A DNA stretch of 64,000 bases, taken from positions 1-64,000 of the forward strand of contig JAQXAF010000016.1 of the NCBI GenBank assembly GCA_029253085.1, written 5' to 3'. Both the position numbers and the translations under genes were made by a program. A model generated the notes under the pieces. The model saw nothing but the letters and a program-made list of their open reading frames with translations, was not told the DNA's origin and made no database searches. Positions 34,869-43,610 of the stretch are shown here, in pieces. The stretch comes from Luminiphilus sp. GTDB lineage: Bacteria; Pseudomonadota; Gammaproteobacteria; Pseudomonadales; Halieaceae. Within the stretch, counting starts at the first letter, position 1; each line of letters starts with the position of its first letter.

Positions 34869-37800
34869 TTAGCGAAAATCTCGCGATTTAACCTTCAGTT
34901 CAGTCAATGCATGACTGTAGTCAAATAATGCACCTGCAATAATATGCGTCACGCCATCGCGACACTCGAGAGTTCCTTTGACGAGGAGTAGTTGTGCGGT
35001 CATTAGAGCCTGTCGGAAGTGCTCTTGTACTTTTGGCCAGACAACAATATTGTGATTGCCCGTTTCATCCTCAAGAGTAAGAAACACTACGCCAGAAGCC
35101 GTTCCAGGACGTTGGCGGCAAGTAACAATGCCCGCAACGCGGACGAAGCGATTGTTTCCCAGGGCTGAAAGCTCGCTGTATCTTCGGCACTGGTTAAATG
35201 GAGATTGCTCACGCAGTAACGCAAGTGGATGATCGCGTAGCGTCACGCCAGTACTTTGATAATCTGCCATCACATTTTCAGCAACAGAGGGTGCCGGTAA
35301 CTCAATGTGATCGCTTAAATTTTCAGGCTTAGTTTCACAGGAGGTATCGCGTAGCAGGGGACTAGGTGTTTGAAGTGCCATGACTTGCCACTGCGATTGA
35401 TGTCGGTGTCCACTTAGACTCTTTAATGCGTCGGCGCTGGCCAGAACCTCCATGTCGCCCTTATCGAGCTTTGCTCTACGCCTGAGGTCACTGATATTTT
35501 TAAATGACATCTGTCGCTGGGCGTCGGCAATCCGGTGCCCAGCGCGTCTATTTAATCCTTTGATTAATCGTAACCCCAGGCGTATCGGAGGTTGCCCTTG
35601 ATCAGTCTGGCTGAGCAGTTGATGGTTCCAGTCGCTGTGGTTGACGTCTGCGGGTAACACGGTGACACCATGGCGTTGGGCGTCTTGGATCAGCTGCGAA
35701 GGTGTGTAAAACCCCATGGGTTGGCTATTGAGTAAGCCAACGTAAAACGCCGTTGGGTAATGACATTTCAACCAGGCAGAAACGTAGGCCAATAGAGCAA
35801 AACTGGCTGAGTGGGACTCAGGAAAGCCATAACCGCCAAAGCCCTTAATTTGGTCGAATAAGCGATTGGAAAACTCTGTGCTGTAGCCGCGTTCTCGCAT
35901 GCCATCTTTAAGCTTTTTCTCAAAGGTTAAGAGTTTGCTGTTGCGTCCCCAGTTGGTAATTGCTCTGCGCAGTGCGTCTGCCTCTCCCCCGGTAAATCCA
36001 GCCGCCACCATGGCGAGGCGGATAACTTGCTCTTGGAAAATAGGGACGCCTAATGTCGGCTCGAGTACTGATTTAATAGCCTCATTGGGGTAAGTGACAG
36101 CTTCTAGCCCATGTTTACGGCGTAGATAGGGGTGCACCATGTCACCTTGTATAGGTCCTGGTCGGACAATGGCTATTTCGATGACGAGATCATAAAAGCA
36201 AGCAGGCTTGAGGCGTGGCAGCATCGACATCTGTGCTCGAGATTCGATCTGAAAGACACCCAGTGAATCGGCAGACTGAAGCATTTTATAGGTTGCCTGG
36301 TCTTCACGAGGGATATCCTGAATGCATTTAATTTGAGGGTTTTCCCGGTGCACTAATGCCAAGGTTTTACGGATGGCCGACAACATGCCTAGAGCGAGCA
36401 CATCAATTTTTAGTAGCCCTAAGGCTTCTATATCTTCCTTATCCCATTGGATAACCGTTCTTTCATCCATACTGGCATTTTCTACCGGCACCATATTTGA
36501 GATGGGGCCGCGGCTAATGACAAAACCGCCAACGTGCTGGGAGAGGTGGCGTGGAAAGCCGAGTATCTCCTGCACGAGATCAAGGAAGATCTGTGCCTGT
36601 TTACCGGGCATTCCCATACCCTGCTGCTCGAAGCGTTGCCTAAGTTCGCCCTCGCGGTTCCACCATGCCAGTGATTTAGCTAGGTCTTCTACTAAAGTGG
36701 GGTCGAGACCAAGGGCTTTACCAACGTCACGAACAGCACTTCTAGATCGATAAGTAATGACGGTAGCAGCCAAAGCAGCTCGTCTTCGCGTATATTTTCG
36801 ATAGATATATTGGATGATTTCTTCACGGCGCTCGTGTTCAAAATCTACGTCAATATCCGGAGGCTCATCGCGTTCGCGAGATATGAAGCGTTCAAACAGC
36901 AGGTTGACTTGTTCGGGATTGACCTCGGTAATGTGTAAGCAATAGCAAACAACAGAGTTGGCGGCAGAGCCTCGACCTTGACACAAAATCTGTCTTTCTC
37001 GAGCGAATCGGACGAGATCGTATACGGTTAAAAAATAGTATTCATAGTCGAGTTCAGAAATGAGTACTAACTCATGCTGTATACGACTTTGAACGGCATT
37101 GGGTACGCCGCTTGGCCATCGCTGCGCAGCACCTAGGGCAACTTGTTCTCGTAAATAGGTGTTGGCATCTTGGCCGGTGGGAATAACCTCTTCCGGGTAT
37201 TCATAGCGGAGTTCGTCAAGGCTGAACTGGCATTGTTGACTGATGCGTAGAGTTTCGCCAATTAGCGATGGCGGATAAAGAGGGAGTAATTTGTCGAGAG
37301 TACGCAGATGCTGCTGGCTATTAGCAAGCCTGCGTAGGCCCAGCTTACTCACGGTTGTGTTGTGGTTTAGGGCGGTCAGTACATCATGCAGTCGTTTGCG
37401 TGATGCGCTGTGCATTCGTACATCACCACAGGCCACCAAGGGTAGGTTTAACTTTTGCGCTAAATCCCAGCGCTGACGAAAGCGTCGTATCTCGTCATTA
37501 CCTAGCAGGCGGCTACTGCCAATCCAGGTTCGGCCGGGACATAATCGTGCCAGTTGCTGCCCGGTGCCCATTTCATGATCAGAATCGCCGGGTAGCCAGA
37601 CAATGAGGCAGCGTTTTAAATGAAAGATAACGTCACGTAGGCGGGTGGTGTATTCGCCTTTGGGGCTGCGACGCCGCGAGCGACTGATTAAGCCCGATAA
37701 CTCGGCATAGGCCTCCCGGCTGGGTGCTAGCGCAACAAGCCGAATACCTTCGACTAAATTAAACTCACTGCCAATAATAAGCTTTATGGCGCAGCGTTTT

Positions 37801-37961
37801 GCAGCGACATGTGCCTTTACAACACCGGCAAGTGAACATTCATCAGTAATGGCCAGTGCGGAGTAGCCGCAGGCAGCGGCACGTTCCACTAATTCTTCAG
37901 GGTGGGAGGCTCCGAGTAGGAAGCTGTAGTTGCTAAGGCAGTGGAGTTCGGCATAAGGCAT
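34869..37961 (-). CDS. dnaE2: Error-prone DNA polymerase DnaE2 (ImuC)
   Basis: DnaE2 is the C-family polymerase of the SOS mutasome and works with ImuA and ImuB in translesion synthesis. The 1030-aa product starts with a PHP domain (MPYAELHCLSNYSFLLGASHP), followed by the polymerase core with CQGRGSAANSVVCYCL and the catalytic PPDIDVDFEHERREE, the HLSQHVGGFVISRG segment, and a C-terminal OB domain with VAGIVTCRQRPGTASGVVF. ATG at 37961 is the first possible start after an upstream in-frame stop. A perfect LexA box lies 12 bp upstream. Unlike the usual imuA-imuB-dnaE2 operon, it stands alone. Confidence 0.96.
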   Translation of the reverse strand: MPYAELHCLSNYSFLLGASHPEELVERAAACGYSALAITDECSLAGVVKAHVAAKRCAIKLIIGSEFNLVEGIRLVALAPSREAYAELSGLISRSRRRSPKGEYTTRLRDVIFHLKRCLIVWLPGDSDHEMGTGQQLARLCPGRTWIGSSRLLGNDEIRRFRQRWDLAQKLNLPLVACGDVRMHSASRKRLHDVLTALNHNTTVSKLGLRRLANSQQHLRTLDKLLPLYPPSLIGETLRISQQCQFSLDELRYEYPEEVIPTGQDANTYLREQVALGAAQRWPSGVPNAVQSRIQHELVLISELDYEYYFLTVYDLVRFARERQILCQGRGSAANSVVCYCLHITEVNPEQVNLLFERFISRERDEPPDIDVDFEHERREEIIQYIYRKYTRRRAALAATVITYRSRSAVRDVGKALGLDPTLVEDLAKSLAWWNREGELRQRFEQQGMGMPGKQAQIFLDLVQEILGFPRHLSQHVGGFVISRGPISNMVPVENASMDERTVIQWDKEDIEALGLLKIDVLALGMLSAIRKTLALVHRENPQIKCIQDIPREDQATYKMLQSADSLGVFQIESRAQMSMLPRLKPACFYDLVIEIAIVRPGPIQGDMVHPYLRRKHGLEAVTYPNEAIKSVLEPTLGVPIFQEQVIRLAMVAAGFTGGEADALRRAITNWGRNSKLLTFEKKLKDGMRERGYSTEFSNRLFDQIKGFGGYGFPESHSASFALLAYVSAWLKCHYPTAFYVGLLNSQPMGFYTPSQLIQDAQRHGVTVLPADVNHSDWNHQLLSQTDQGQPPIRLGLRLIKGLNRRAGHRIADAQRQMSFKNISDLRRRAKLDKGDMEVLASADALKSLSGHRHQSQWQVMALQTPSPLLRDTSCETKPENLSDHIELPAPSVAENVMADYQSTGVTLRDHPLALLREQSPFNQCRRYSELSALGNNRFVRVAGIVTCRQRPGTASGVVFLTLEDETGNHNIVVWPKVQEHFRQALMTAQLLLVKGTLECRDGVTHIIAGALFDYSHALTELKVKSRDFR

Positions 37962-37972
37962 GCACCATTATA

Positions 37973-37988
37973 CTGTATATTTATACAG
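37973..37988 (-). promoter_or_regulatory. LexA (SOS) box of dnaE2
   Basis: CTGTATATTTATACAG is a CTG-N10-CAG palindrome with one central deviation from the E. coli consensus. It ends 12 bp before the dnaE2 start codon and should overlap the promoter, so LexA binding would repress dnaE2. Confidence 0.93.
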
Positions 37989-38228
37989 TGTATGGCTACG
38001 GTATTTGGATTGAATTTATTCGTGGTGCAGGGTGATAAGGGGTGCACATTTTTAACAATCTTTGAGGGCTAACGAATGTTTTATGCTACCAAGAACGCCA
38101 TAAGTGACAGGTGATTATTGGCGGACGCACCTTTCTTCGCAAATGGTGTAGCGGTTACAGTGAACAAACACTGGTTGTGGAGTGATTTTTCGCAGCCTTA
38201 AAAATAACGACTTCATAAGGCTGATGCC

Positions 38229-38759
38229 ATGACTTTGGGCCGAATCACATTTACACATCTGAGTTGTAGTCTGCTCATTTTAGTTGCGTTGTCTGCGTGT
38301 ACCGGCATGCCGGAAGGCGTTGAGCCGGTGACTGGTTTTGACAAGTCCCGCTATCTGGGCACTTGGCACGAAATTGCTCGTCTCGATCATAGTTTTGAGC
38401 GAGATTTGGTCGATGTGACGGCGGAATATTCCTTACGTGATGATGGCGCAGTCCGTGTTATCAATAGTGGAACTGATTCAGAAACGGGAGAGCGCAAAGT
38501 CGCTGAGGGCCATGCCAAGTTTGTGGGTGATGACGGGACAGCGCATCTTAAAGTTTCATTTTTTGGGCCGTTTTACGGCAGTTACGTCGTCTTTGAGTTA
38601 GACCCTGATTATCGGTATGCCTTTGTGGCGGGTTACAACACAAATTACTTGTGGCTATTAGCTCGGGAGACGAATCTTAGTGACGACATTCGCAAGCGAT
38701 TTACTGATCGGGCGCAGGATTTGGGATTTTCGGTAGATGACTTGGTCTGGTTGCACTGA
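38229..38759 (+). CDS. blc: Blc-like lipocalin lipoprotein
   Basis: This 176-aa protein is a bacterial lipocalin. It has a signal peptide with lipobox LSAC (Cys24), then the lipocalin GXW motif in RYLGTWHEIARLDHSFERDL, the YSLRDDGAVRVINSG strand pair, FFGPFYGSYVVFELDPDYRYAFV and the NYLWLLARE strand. Blc proteins sit on the inner face of the outer membrane and bind lysophospholipids or fatty acids. It lies between the separated dnaE2 and imuB genes, on the other strand, with no sign of SOS control of its own. Confidence 0.94.
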   Translation: MTLGRITFTHLSCSLLILVALSACTGMPEGVEPVTGFDKSRYLGTWHEIARLDHSFERDLVDVTAEYSLRDDGAVRVINSGTDSETGERKVAEGHAKFVGDDGTAHLKVSFFGPFYGSYVVFELDPDYRYAFVAGYNTNYLWLLARETNLSDDIRKRFTDRAQDLGFSVDDLVWLH

Positions 38760-38978
38760 CAGCATGCGCTACAACTGAACCTGATTTTTTGTTGGGGAAA
38801 CGGCGCGTAATGCGGCAGGTCGAAGATAGAGGCTGTTCAGTTGATGTCTGAGACTTGGGTTCTCCTTTCTTAAGGCATGGGCCCTTTAAACTGATGCAAG
38901 GCCCATCAACGATAATGGCTAGACCATCTAACTAACGCTAAGAGATTCTGAGAGTACTGCAGGTGACGGTTGCGGTGC

Positions 38979-40418
38979 TTATGGCAGTATCCCCTGTACG
39001 TACCACTGTTTGCTATAGCGGTCTTCGAAAATCCAGATAGGTTGCCCTGCTTGGGTTTGTGCAATGTAATAGTCTCGACTGGCTGGCTTTTGCCACCAGT
39101 TATCTTCAAGTCGCTCAGGCCCCAGTAGGAGCGTTAATACGCCGTTCCAGTGCAACACATTGTCTTTCAGTCGTATTGGATGAGGCTCATCAAATAGCCA
39201 AAAGGGTCGTTGTGCCTGCCCCGTTAAGTGGGGTTGTAACGGTGCGACATCTTGACTTAAATACTGACTGTGTTCGGGTAAATGTGCCTCGCGTAGGGCA
39301 ATCTGATTAATGGCCTGTAGCCCTAGGCGTGATCTGAGGCGGTCGACCAAATTATGCAAAGGTTCACGGTTATGAGATTCGCCAAATAAGTCGGCAACAG
39401 TGGCGTGTTGGGTTTGGAATTGATGGACATGGAGTGCTAGCCCTTCTATGTCGGCACCTAGTGAATATTGTTCTAGGCTGAGGCGTGATAGCTCAAACCA
39501 AACTTCGGGGTCACCATGTGCTTCACTGCTACGTACTTCAAAAAGATCGGTATCGCCACGCATGCGCAGCATCTGCCATTCGATATGCGTTGGCTGATGC
39601 TGTGTTGTACGACAAAAGCGCGCTAAAGCGTGCAGTAATTGCTGCATAGTGGGGTGCAGTTCGATTTGATTGCGGATCTCAAAACCGAACCATAGGCAAT
39701 CATAAAATTGGTGGGGCGGATGAAAATCCTGGGTGACGGTGTCAGACGTCGCCGTGACATCGCCCAGCCATTTTTGAAACCCCTGACCACAGCGGCGTCC
39801 CAATGCGCTTGCGGGCATGTTGAGTATTTCGCCTAGTGTTTGAATCCCTGCTTTTTCAAGACTTGTAATGGCATTAAAAAATTGGCCTGCCTGAGCTTTG
39901 CGCAGCAGGTGGAGGGGGATCGCATCAAGCCGTTGTCGCAGGTTCTGATCTGATGGGTGCAAAAAATTTTGGTCCCAGTGACTGAGTAGCCAGGCTGCAG
40001 AGCGATTGGGAGCTAAGCCAGACCGAACCGTAAAGCCTCGCTGTTCAAGATCACTTTGAATGGTGTTAAATAGCTTTTTAAGGCCGCCATACAACTTTAA
40101 GCATCGACCGACCTCAAGCTGAAGCCCCTCATTTTGCCAGCGCTCCAGCGTTGGTGTGATGCTATAAGCCCAACACTCTAGACGTTCCAGCGCGCGGGCC
40201 TCTTGGCTGGTATCTCGCTCAAGTAGCTGTAGCTGGGATGTATCGACGAGGGCGCGGACGGTGGCGGTACTTTGCCCGGGTTTGAGGCCCGTTAGTTGTG
40301 CTTCGTCATTGACGGCAATTACACGCTGTCGCTCTATGACGACGGCTGGATAGTCCTGTTGTAGTGGTTGACACTCAAGGGATAGCTGGGGAAATCGAAG
40401 GTAGAGCCAAAGAGACAT
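38979..40418 (-). CDS. imuB: ImuB, Y-family polymerase-like mutasome protein
   Basis: ImuB is a catalytically inactive Y-family polymerase relative that links DnaE2 to the beta clamp. The 479-aa product begins MSLWLYLRFPQLSLECQP, has the finger/thumb-like region around GLAPNRSAAWLLSHWD and LHLLRKAQAGQFFNAITSLEKAGIQTLGEIL, and the C-terminal part with RPFWLFDEPHPI and the ending WIFEDRYSKQWYVQGILP. The acidic catalytic triad of active Y polymerases is not evident. ATG at 40418 has AAAGG just before it. A perfect LexA box lies 12 bp upstream. It stands apart from imuA and dnaE2. Confidence 0.93.
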   Translation of the reverse strand: MSLWLYLRFPQLSLECQPLQQDYPAVVIERQRVIAVNDEAQLTGLKPGQSTATVRALVDTSQLQLLERDTSQEARALERLECWAYSITPTLERWQNEGLQLEVGRCLKLYGGLKKLFNTIQSDLEQRGFTVRSGLAPNRSAAWLLSHWDQNFLHPSDQNLRQRLDAIPLHLLRKAQAGQFFNAITSLEKAGIQTLGEILNMPASALGRRCGQGFQKWLGDVTATSDTVTQDFHPPHQFYDCLWFGFEIRNQIELHPTMQQLLHALARFCRTTQHQPTHIEWQMLRMRGDTDLFEVRSSEAHGDPEVWFELSRLSLEQYSLGADIEGLALHVHQFQTQHATVADLFGESHNREPLHNLVDRLRSRLGLQAINQIALREAHLPEHSQYLSQDVAPLQPHLTGQAQRPFWLFDEPHPIRLKDNVLHWNGVLTLLLGPERLEDNWWQKPASRDYYIAQTQAGQPIWIFEDRYSKQWYVQGILP

Positions 40419-40430
40419 ACCTTTATGATA

Positions 40431-40446
40431 CTGTATATATATACAG
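40431..40446 (-). promoter_or_regulatory. LexA (SOS) box of imuB
   Basis: CTGTATATATATACAG matches the LexA consensus at every position. It ends 12 bp before the imuB ATG, the same geometry as at dnaE2. Confidence 0.95.
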
Positions 40447-40771
40447 TATTAATAGCCTTTTTAAGTAACCCAGAGGAGCCGTCGCTACTGACGTTTTTGC
40501 TGCCTTGATACCTGTTGTGAATCGCGCTTACGGCACTCTGAGGTGTTACATCGGATTGTCATTGAATCGGGTGAACTTTTAGCCAAACAGAGTCTCTGTG
40601 AGACAAACTTGAGTCTGGCTCGAGTGTTTTGTTGTGTTGCCATAGGTCTAGAATGGCGTCACTCGCAGTTTGTGATGGCCGATGAAAAAAGAAAAATTCG
40701 CGGCTTGCTCGAAGGCCAGCGTATGGCACGGGTTTTTATAAGATAAACGCACCTCTAAATCCTAGCCGGAT
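40447..40771. other. Intergenic region upstream of the imuB LexA box
   Basis: This 325-bp stretch between the imuB control region and the DUF2788 gene holds no gene I can support. A 67-codon rightward open frame from GTG at 40543 has no recognisable family features and no ribosome-binding site, so I do not count it. Confidence 0.5.
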
Positions 40772-40984
40772 TTAAAGACCGCCCCCTTCCATTAAATACT
40801 GGATAACCCCTTTAATGGCAAAACCCAGCAGGCCCATAGCGAGAGCAATAAATAAAATAAAGGTGCCGTAACGCCCGGCATGATTACGACGGGCAAGGTC
40901 CCAAACAATAAAAATCATAAGGGCCATGAGCGCCGTAACACCGAGGGTAACGCCCCACTCGCTAAGCCACGTATCCAGCGACAT
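40772..40984 (-). CDS. DUF2788 small membrane protein
   Basis: A 70-aa protein with two hydrophobic helices (about 12-30 and 41-62) around a conserved polar turn WDLARRNHAGRYGTFILF, which is the DUF2788 pattern. Function is unknown; it should sit in the inner membrane. Its ATG overlaps the stop of the OsmC gene by one base (TGATG), so the two are translationally coupled. Confidence 0.88.
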   Translation of the reverse strand: MSLDTWLSEWGVTLGVTALMALMIFIVWDLARRNHAGRYGTFILFIALAMGLLGFAIKGVIQYLMEGGGL

Positions 40985-41421
40985 CAGGCTAGCTGAATAT
41001 CACTGGTCATGGAAACGGTCGCGCTTAATGAATTAGTAATTAAGCAGCCTTCTTCCGCTTTTTCGAGAATACGCTGTACACGCTCTGCACTGGCATCGCC
41101 CTGTGACGTTATGGTGATGTGTAGCTGAATTTCAGTGAATTGTGGCTTGCGATCCATGCGATCAAGGGTTCCAGTAGCTTGGCATCGTATTTGATCCCAC
41201 TGCAGCCTGGATCCTTGCGCAATAGCACGAAATGTCAAAACAAAGCAGTCTGCTACGGCAGCCATTAGTAGCGATTCGGGGCTCCATTGATCACCCGGAC
41301 CGCCAAATTCGGAGGGTGCATTCGTGCTGAGGTCAGGCAAGCTCGGAGCGGTAACAGTAATGTGGCTGCCGGTTTCATCTCCGCTTGCAGTAACGGTGTA
41401 ATGGTGGGGAAAAGGTTCCAT
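40984..41421 (-). CDS. OsmC/Ohr family peroxiredoxin-like protein
   Basis: This 145-aa protein has the two redox cysteines of the OsmC/Ohr fold, one in MAAVADCFVLTFRAIAQ and one in EKAEEGCLITNSLS, plus the conserved SPESLLMAAV helix start. Such proteins reduce organic hydroperoxides with lipoyl or thiol donors; the precise subfamily is not clear. ATG at 41421 is the natural start. It is coupled to DUF2788 and lies downstream of imuA, which leaves open partial SOS read-through. Confidence 0.9.
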   Translation of the reverse strand: MEPFPHHYTVTASGDETGSHITVTAPSLPDLSTNAPSEFGGPGDQWSPESLLMAAVADCFVLTFRAIAQGSRLQWDQIRCQATGTLDRMDRKPQFTEIQLHITITSQGDASAERVQRILEKAEEGCLITNSLSATVSMTSDIQLA

Positions 41422-41516
41422 GAAATCGGCTCCGTAGGGGCTATCGGCAGGGTAAGTGCATCAGTGTAGCTCGCCTGTTCGTGCGACGTCATGTGAGAAT
41501 TTTTGCCCCATTCGTT

Positions 41517-42260
41517 TTAAGCAACCGGTGTCAGTATTTGCCCAGTATGGGTGCGATGCATTTTTCCTGTGGGGATCTCCCAGGGCTGTGGCGTGTTGAT
41601 AATATCCTCTTCATCGGGCAACCTAATATTACTCGCCGGTCTGCCACCACGTTGCTTAAGAATATCGACGGTGTGATAGCGATCGATCGTTAGGCGCAAG
41701 CTAAATGGTGTATGTTGCTCTATGGCTTGAGTCGCTCTAAATAGCACAACGAGGGTGTCATTTTCAGTGGCAGCTAGCTGCAGTTTGCGCAGTTCGGCAT
41801 AGCGGTAATCACTGGCTCCTAACCAGCTGAAAACCACGCTACACGTGGTGCTGCGGATAGCTTGTTCCGTGGCCCATAGTAGCTCTTCACGGTCTTTAGG
41901 GTGCACCATCAGGACTTGCTCAGTGGCAACCCCCCGAGCGGCGAGTAGCGGTGCGTAAGGGGCATGGGGAGGGGCGATAAAAGCCTGCCAACGGCGTTGT
42001 TCGCTGAGCGCTGCCATGGTGGGTAAAAAGAGGCCCATAGAGTCAGTGCCGCTGTCCTTACTAAGGACCTCAACACCGCCGCGTAGCGGCCAACCGGCCA
42101 TTGCGATTTGAGCGTTGAGTGCGGTAAATCCCGTAGGCAGTGCGTCTACACCATGTAGGTCGCTGTTGGCGGATGCACGCATTGCGAATACATTTTCACC
42201 CGTGTTCATACCGCGCCAGGTATCAGGACGATTGATGATGTGTTCAAGTGGGTCAGACAT
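41517..42260 (-). CDS. imuA: ImuA, RecA/SulA-like mutasome protein
   Basis: ImuA is the RecA-like accessory protein of ImuB/DnaE2 mutagenesis. The 247-aa product has GWPLRGGVEVLSKDSGTDSM where RecA relatives have a Walker A loop (no intact GKT here), AFIAPPHAPYAPLLAARGV, VFSWLGASDYRYAELRKLQLAA, and the late LRLTIDRYHTVDILKQRGGRP. ATG at 42260 has GGAG about seven bases upstream. A LexA box lies 71 bp upstream, shared with the divergent MFS gene. OsmC and DUF2788 genes follow instead of imuB. Confidence 0.9.
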   Translation of the reverse strand: MSDPLEHIINRPDTWRGMNTGENVFAMRASANSDLHGVDALPTGFTALNAQIAMAGWPLRGGVEVLSKDSGTDSMGLFLPTMAALSEQRRWQAFIAPPHAPYAPLLAARGVATEQVLMVHPKDREELLWATEQAIRSTTCSVVFSWLGASDYRYAELRKLQLAATENDTLVVLFRATQAIEQHTPFSLRLTIDRYHTVDILKQRGGRPASNIRLPDEEDIINTPQPWEIPTGKMHRTHTGQILTPVA

Positions 42261-42331
42261 GTTGTGCTCCTCTGCGGCTAGGGACGTACAGCTGACTTGG
42301 TCGATAGCTGTATGTACTGCTGTATAAGATA

Positions 42332-42347
42332 CTGTATAAATGAACAG
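42332..42347. promoter_or_regulatory. LexA (SOS) box between imuA and the MFS gene
   Basis: CTGTATAAATGAACAG fits CTG-N10-CAG with a good left half and a weaker right half. It is 71 bp from the imuA start and 36 bp from the MFS start, so it could control both divergent genes. Confidence 0.85.
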
Positions 42348-42383
42348 TAGTCTTGTGAGGCGACAAAATCAAGGGGAGGTTAT

Positions 42384-43610
42384 TTGGAGCGTCGTGAAAA
42401 GCGACAGGTCAGGCACTCAGCCTTAAATGAGATGGCTTTCAGGCGGTATTTCCCCGCGAGTTGGTTTTCCAGTCTTGGCTCTTGGATGCTGCGCTTTCTG
42501 CTAGGTTGGAGTGCTTGGGATCTCACATTATCTGCAAGTTGGGTTGGTGTAACTGCCGCCCTGATGCTGGCCCCTGCGCTTGTTTTGTCACCTTGGTTCG
42601 GTATTTTGTCAGACCGAATCAACCCACGTCATGGCTTGGTCGCTTCGATGGTGGTGCACGGAGTCATTGCTTTGGGCGGGGCGGTGGCGTTGTGGGCTAA
42701 CGCTTTTGGGATTCCGATATTGCTGTCATTGGCTTTGGCTATGGGTGTTGTGACATCCGGTCACAGTCCCATGCGACTCGCACTCATACCTCTTTTAGTC
42801 GAGCGTGCGGCTTTGCCTAGTGCCGTAGGACTTTCTGCGACTACCTTTAATATTGCTCGTATCCTTGGGCCCGCCCTCGGCGCGGCTCTGATCGCGGGTT
42901 CTGGCCCAGGGCTGGCCTTTATGCTCGCCACCGTCATGTTTGTCATTGCGGCAGTCATCTTGCTCAAGCTCCACGGTATAGGCGTTAGGGAGCCGCGGCC
43001 CCGAGAGCCTTTTGTGCAACAATTTGCAGCGGGTCTTCGCTATGTGCGTGGGGAGCCCGCTATTCAATTGATCTTTGCATTTACGGTTCTCAATGGTGTG
43101 TTGGGTCGGACTGTCGTGGAACTTTTACCGGCATTTGCCGGTGGTTTCTTGGGAGGAGGCTCGAGAGAGCTGGCTACGCTGACAGCGAGTGCCGGCCTGG
43201 GTTCGATTGTTGGTGGTTTAATTCTGACGCGTCAACAGGCCGATACTGAACGTCTGCTCAACTTGGTAGCAGGGGCGATCGCTGGTGCGGCCTTATTGAT
43301 ACTGGGTCTGTTTTTGGGCTCTGATTTGTACCGATTGGGAGCGTTGATCTTTGCTTTAAGTTTGGTCACGACGATTGCAGGCACCGGTTGCCAAACGATC
43401 ATTCAGCTAAGCTTGCTAGAGAGTTATCGCGGACGGGTATTGAGTTTGTGGACACTACTTGCCATGGGGGCGCCGGCGCTGGGTTCTGCTTGTTTGGGTA
43501 TGCTTACCGATATTTTTGGCTATACCGCTGTTTTTACTGTAACGGCTGGTGCCGGCTGGCTGATGCTTCTGCTGCTTTACTCTCGTCGCTCACGCCTGTC
43601 GGGGTCATGA
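42384..43610 (+). CDS. MFS transporter (EntS/MFS_3 type)
   Basis: A 408-aa major facilitator protein with about 12 membrane helices, a cytoplasmic basic N-terminus (MERREKRQVRHSALNEMAFRR) and the loop-2 motif GILSDRINPRHGL. The layout resembles the MFS_3/EntS exporters of siderophores and drugs. The start is TTG at 42384, strongly supported by GGGGAGG at 42373-42379. The gene is divergent from imuA across a LexA box. Its last six bases overlap the end of the convergent holA gene. Substrate unknown. Confidence 0.9.
   Translation: MERREKRQVRHSALNEMAFRRYFPASWFSSLGSWMLRFLLGWSAWDLTLSASWVGVTAALMLAPALVLSPWFGILSDRINPRHGLVASMVVHGVIALGGAVALWANAFGIPILLSLALAMGVVTSGHSPMRLALIPLLVERAALPSAVGLSATTFNIARILGPALGAALIAGSGPGLAFMLATVMFVIAAVILLKLHGIGVREPRPREPFVQQFAAGLRYVRGEPAIQLIFAFTVLNGVLGRTVVELLPAFAGGFLGGGSRELATLTASAGLGSIVGGLILTRQQADTERLLNLVAGAIAGAALLILGLFLGSDLYRLGALIFALSLVTTIAGTGCQTIIQLSLLESYRGRVLSLWTLLAMGAPALGSACLGMLTDIFGYTAVFTVTAGAGWLMLLLLYSRRSRLSGS

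Noticed and set aside
37973-40446. SOS control of the blc lipocalin gene
   Set aside because: Both nearby LexA boxes are tightly placed before dnaE2 and imuB on the other strand; none lies in a promoter position for blc.
40543-40746. 67-codon rightward open frame upstream of imuB
   Set aside because: GTG start without a ribosome-binding site, no recognisable domain, no neighbour support.
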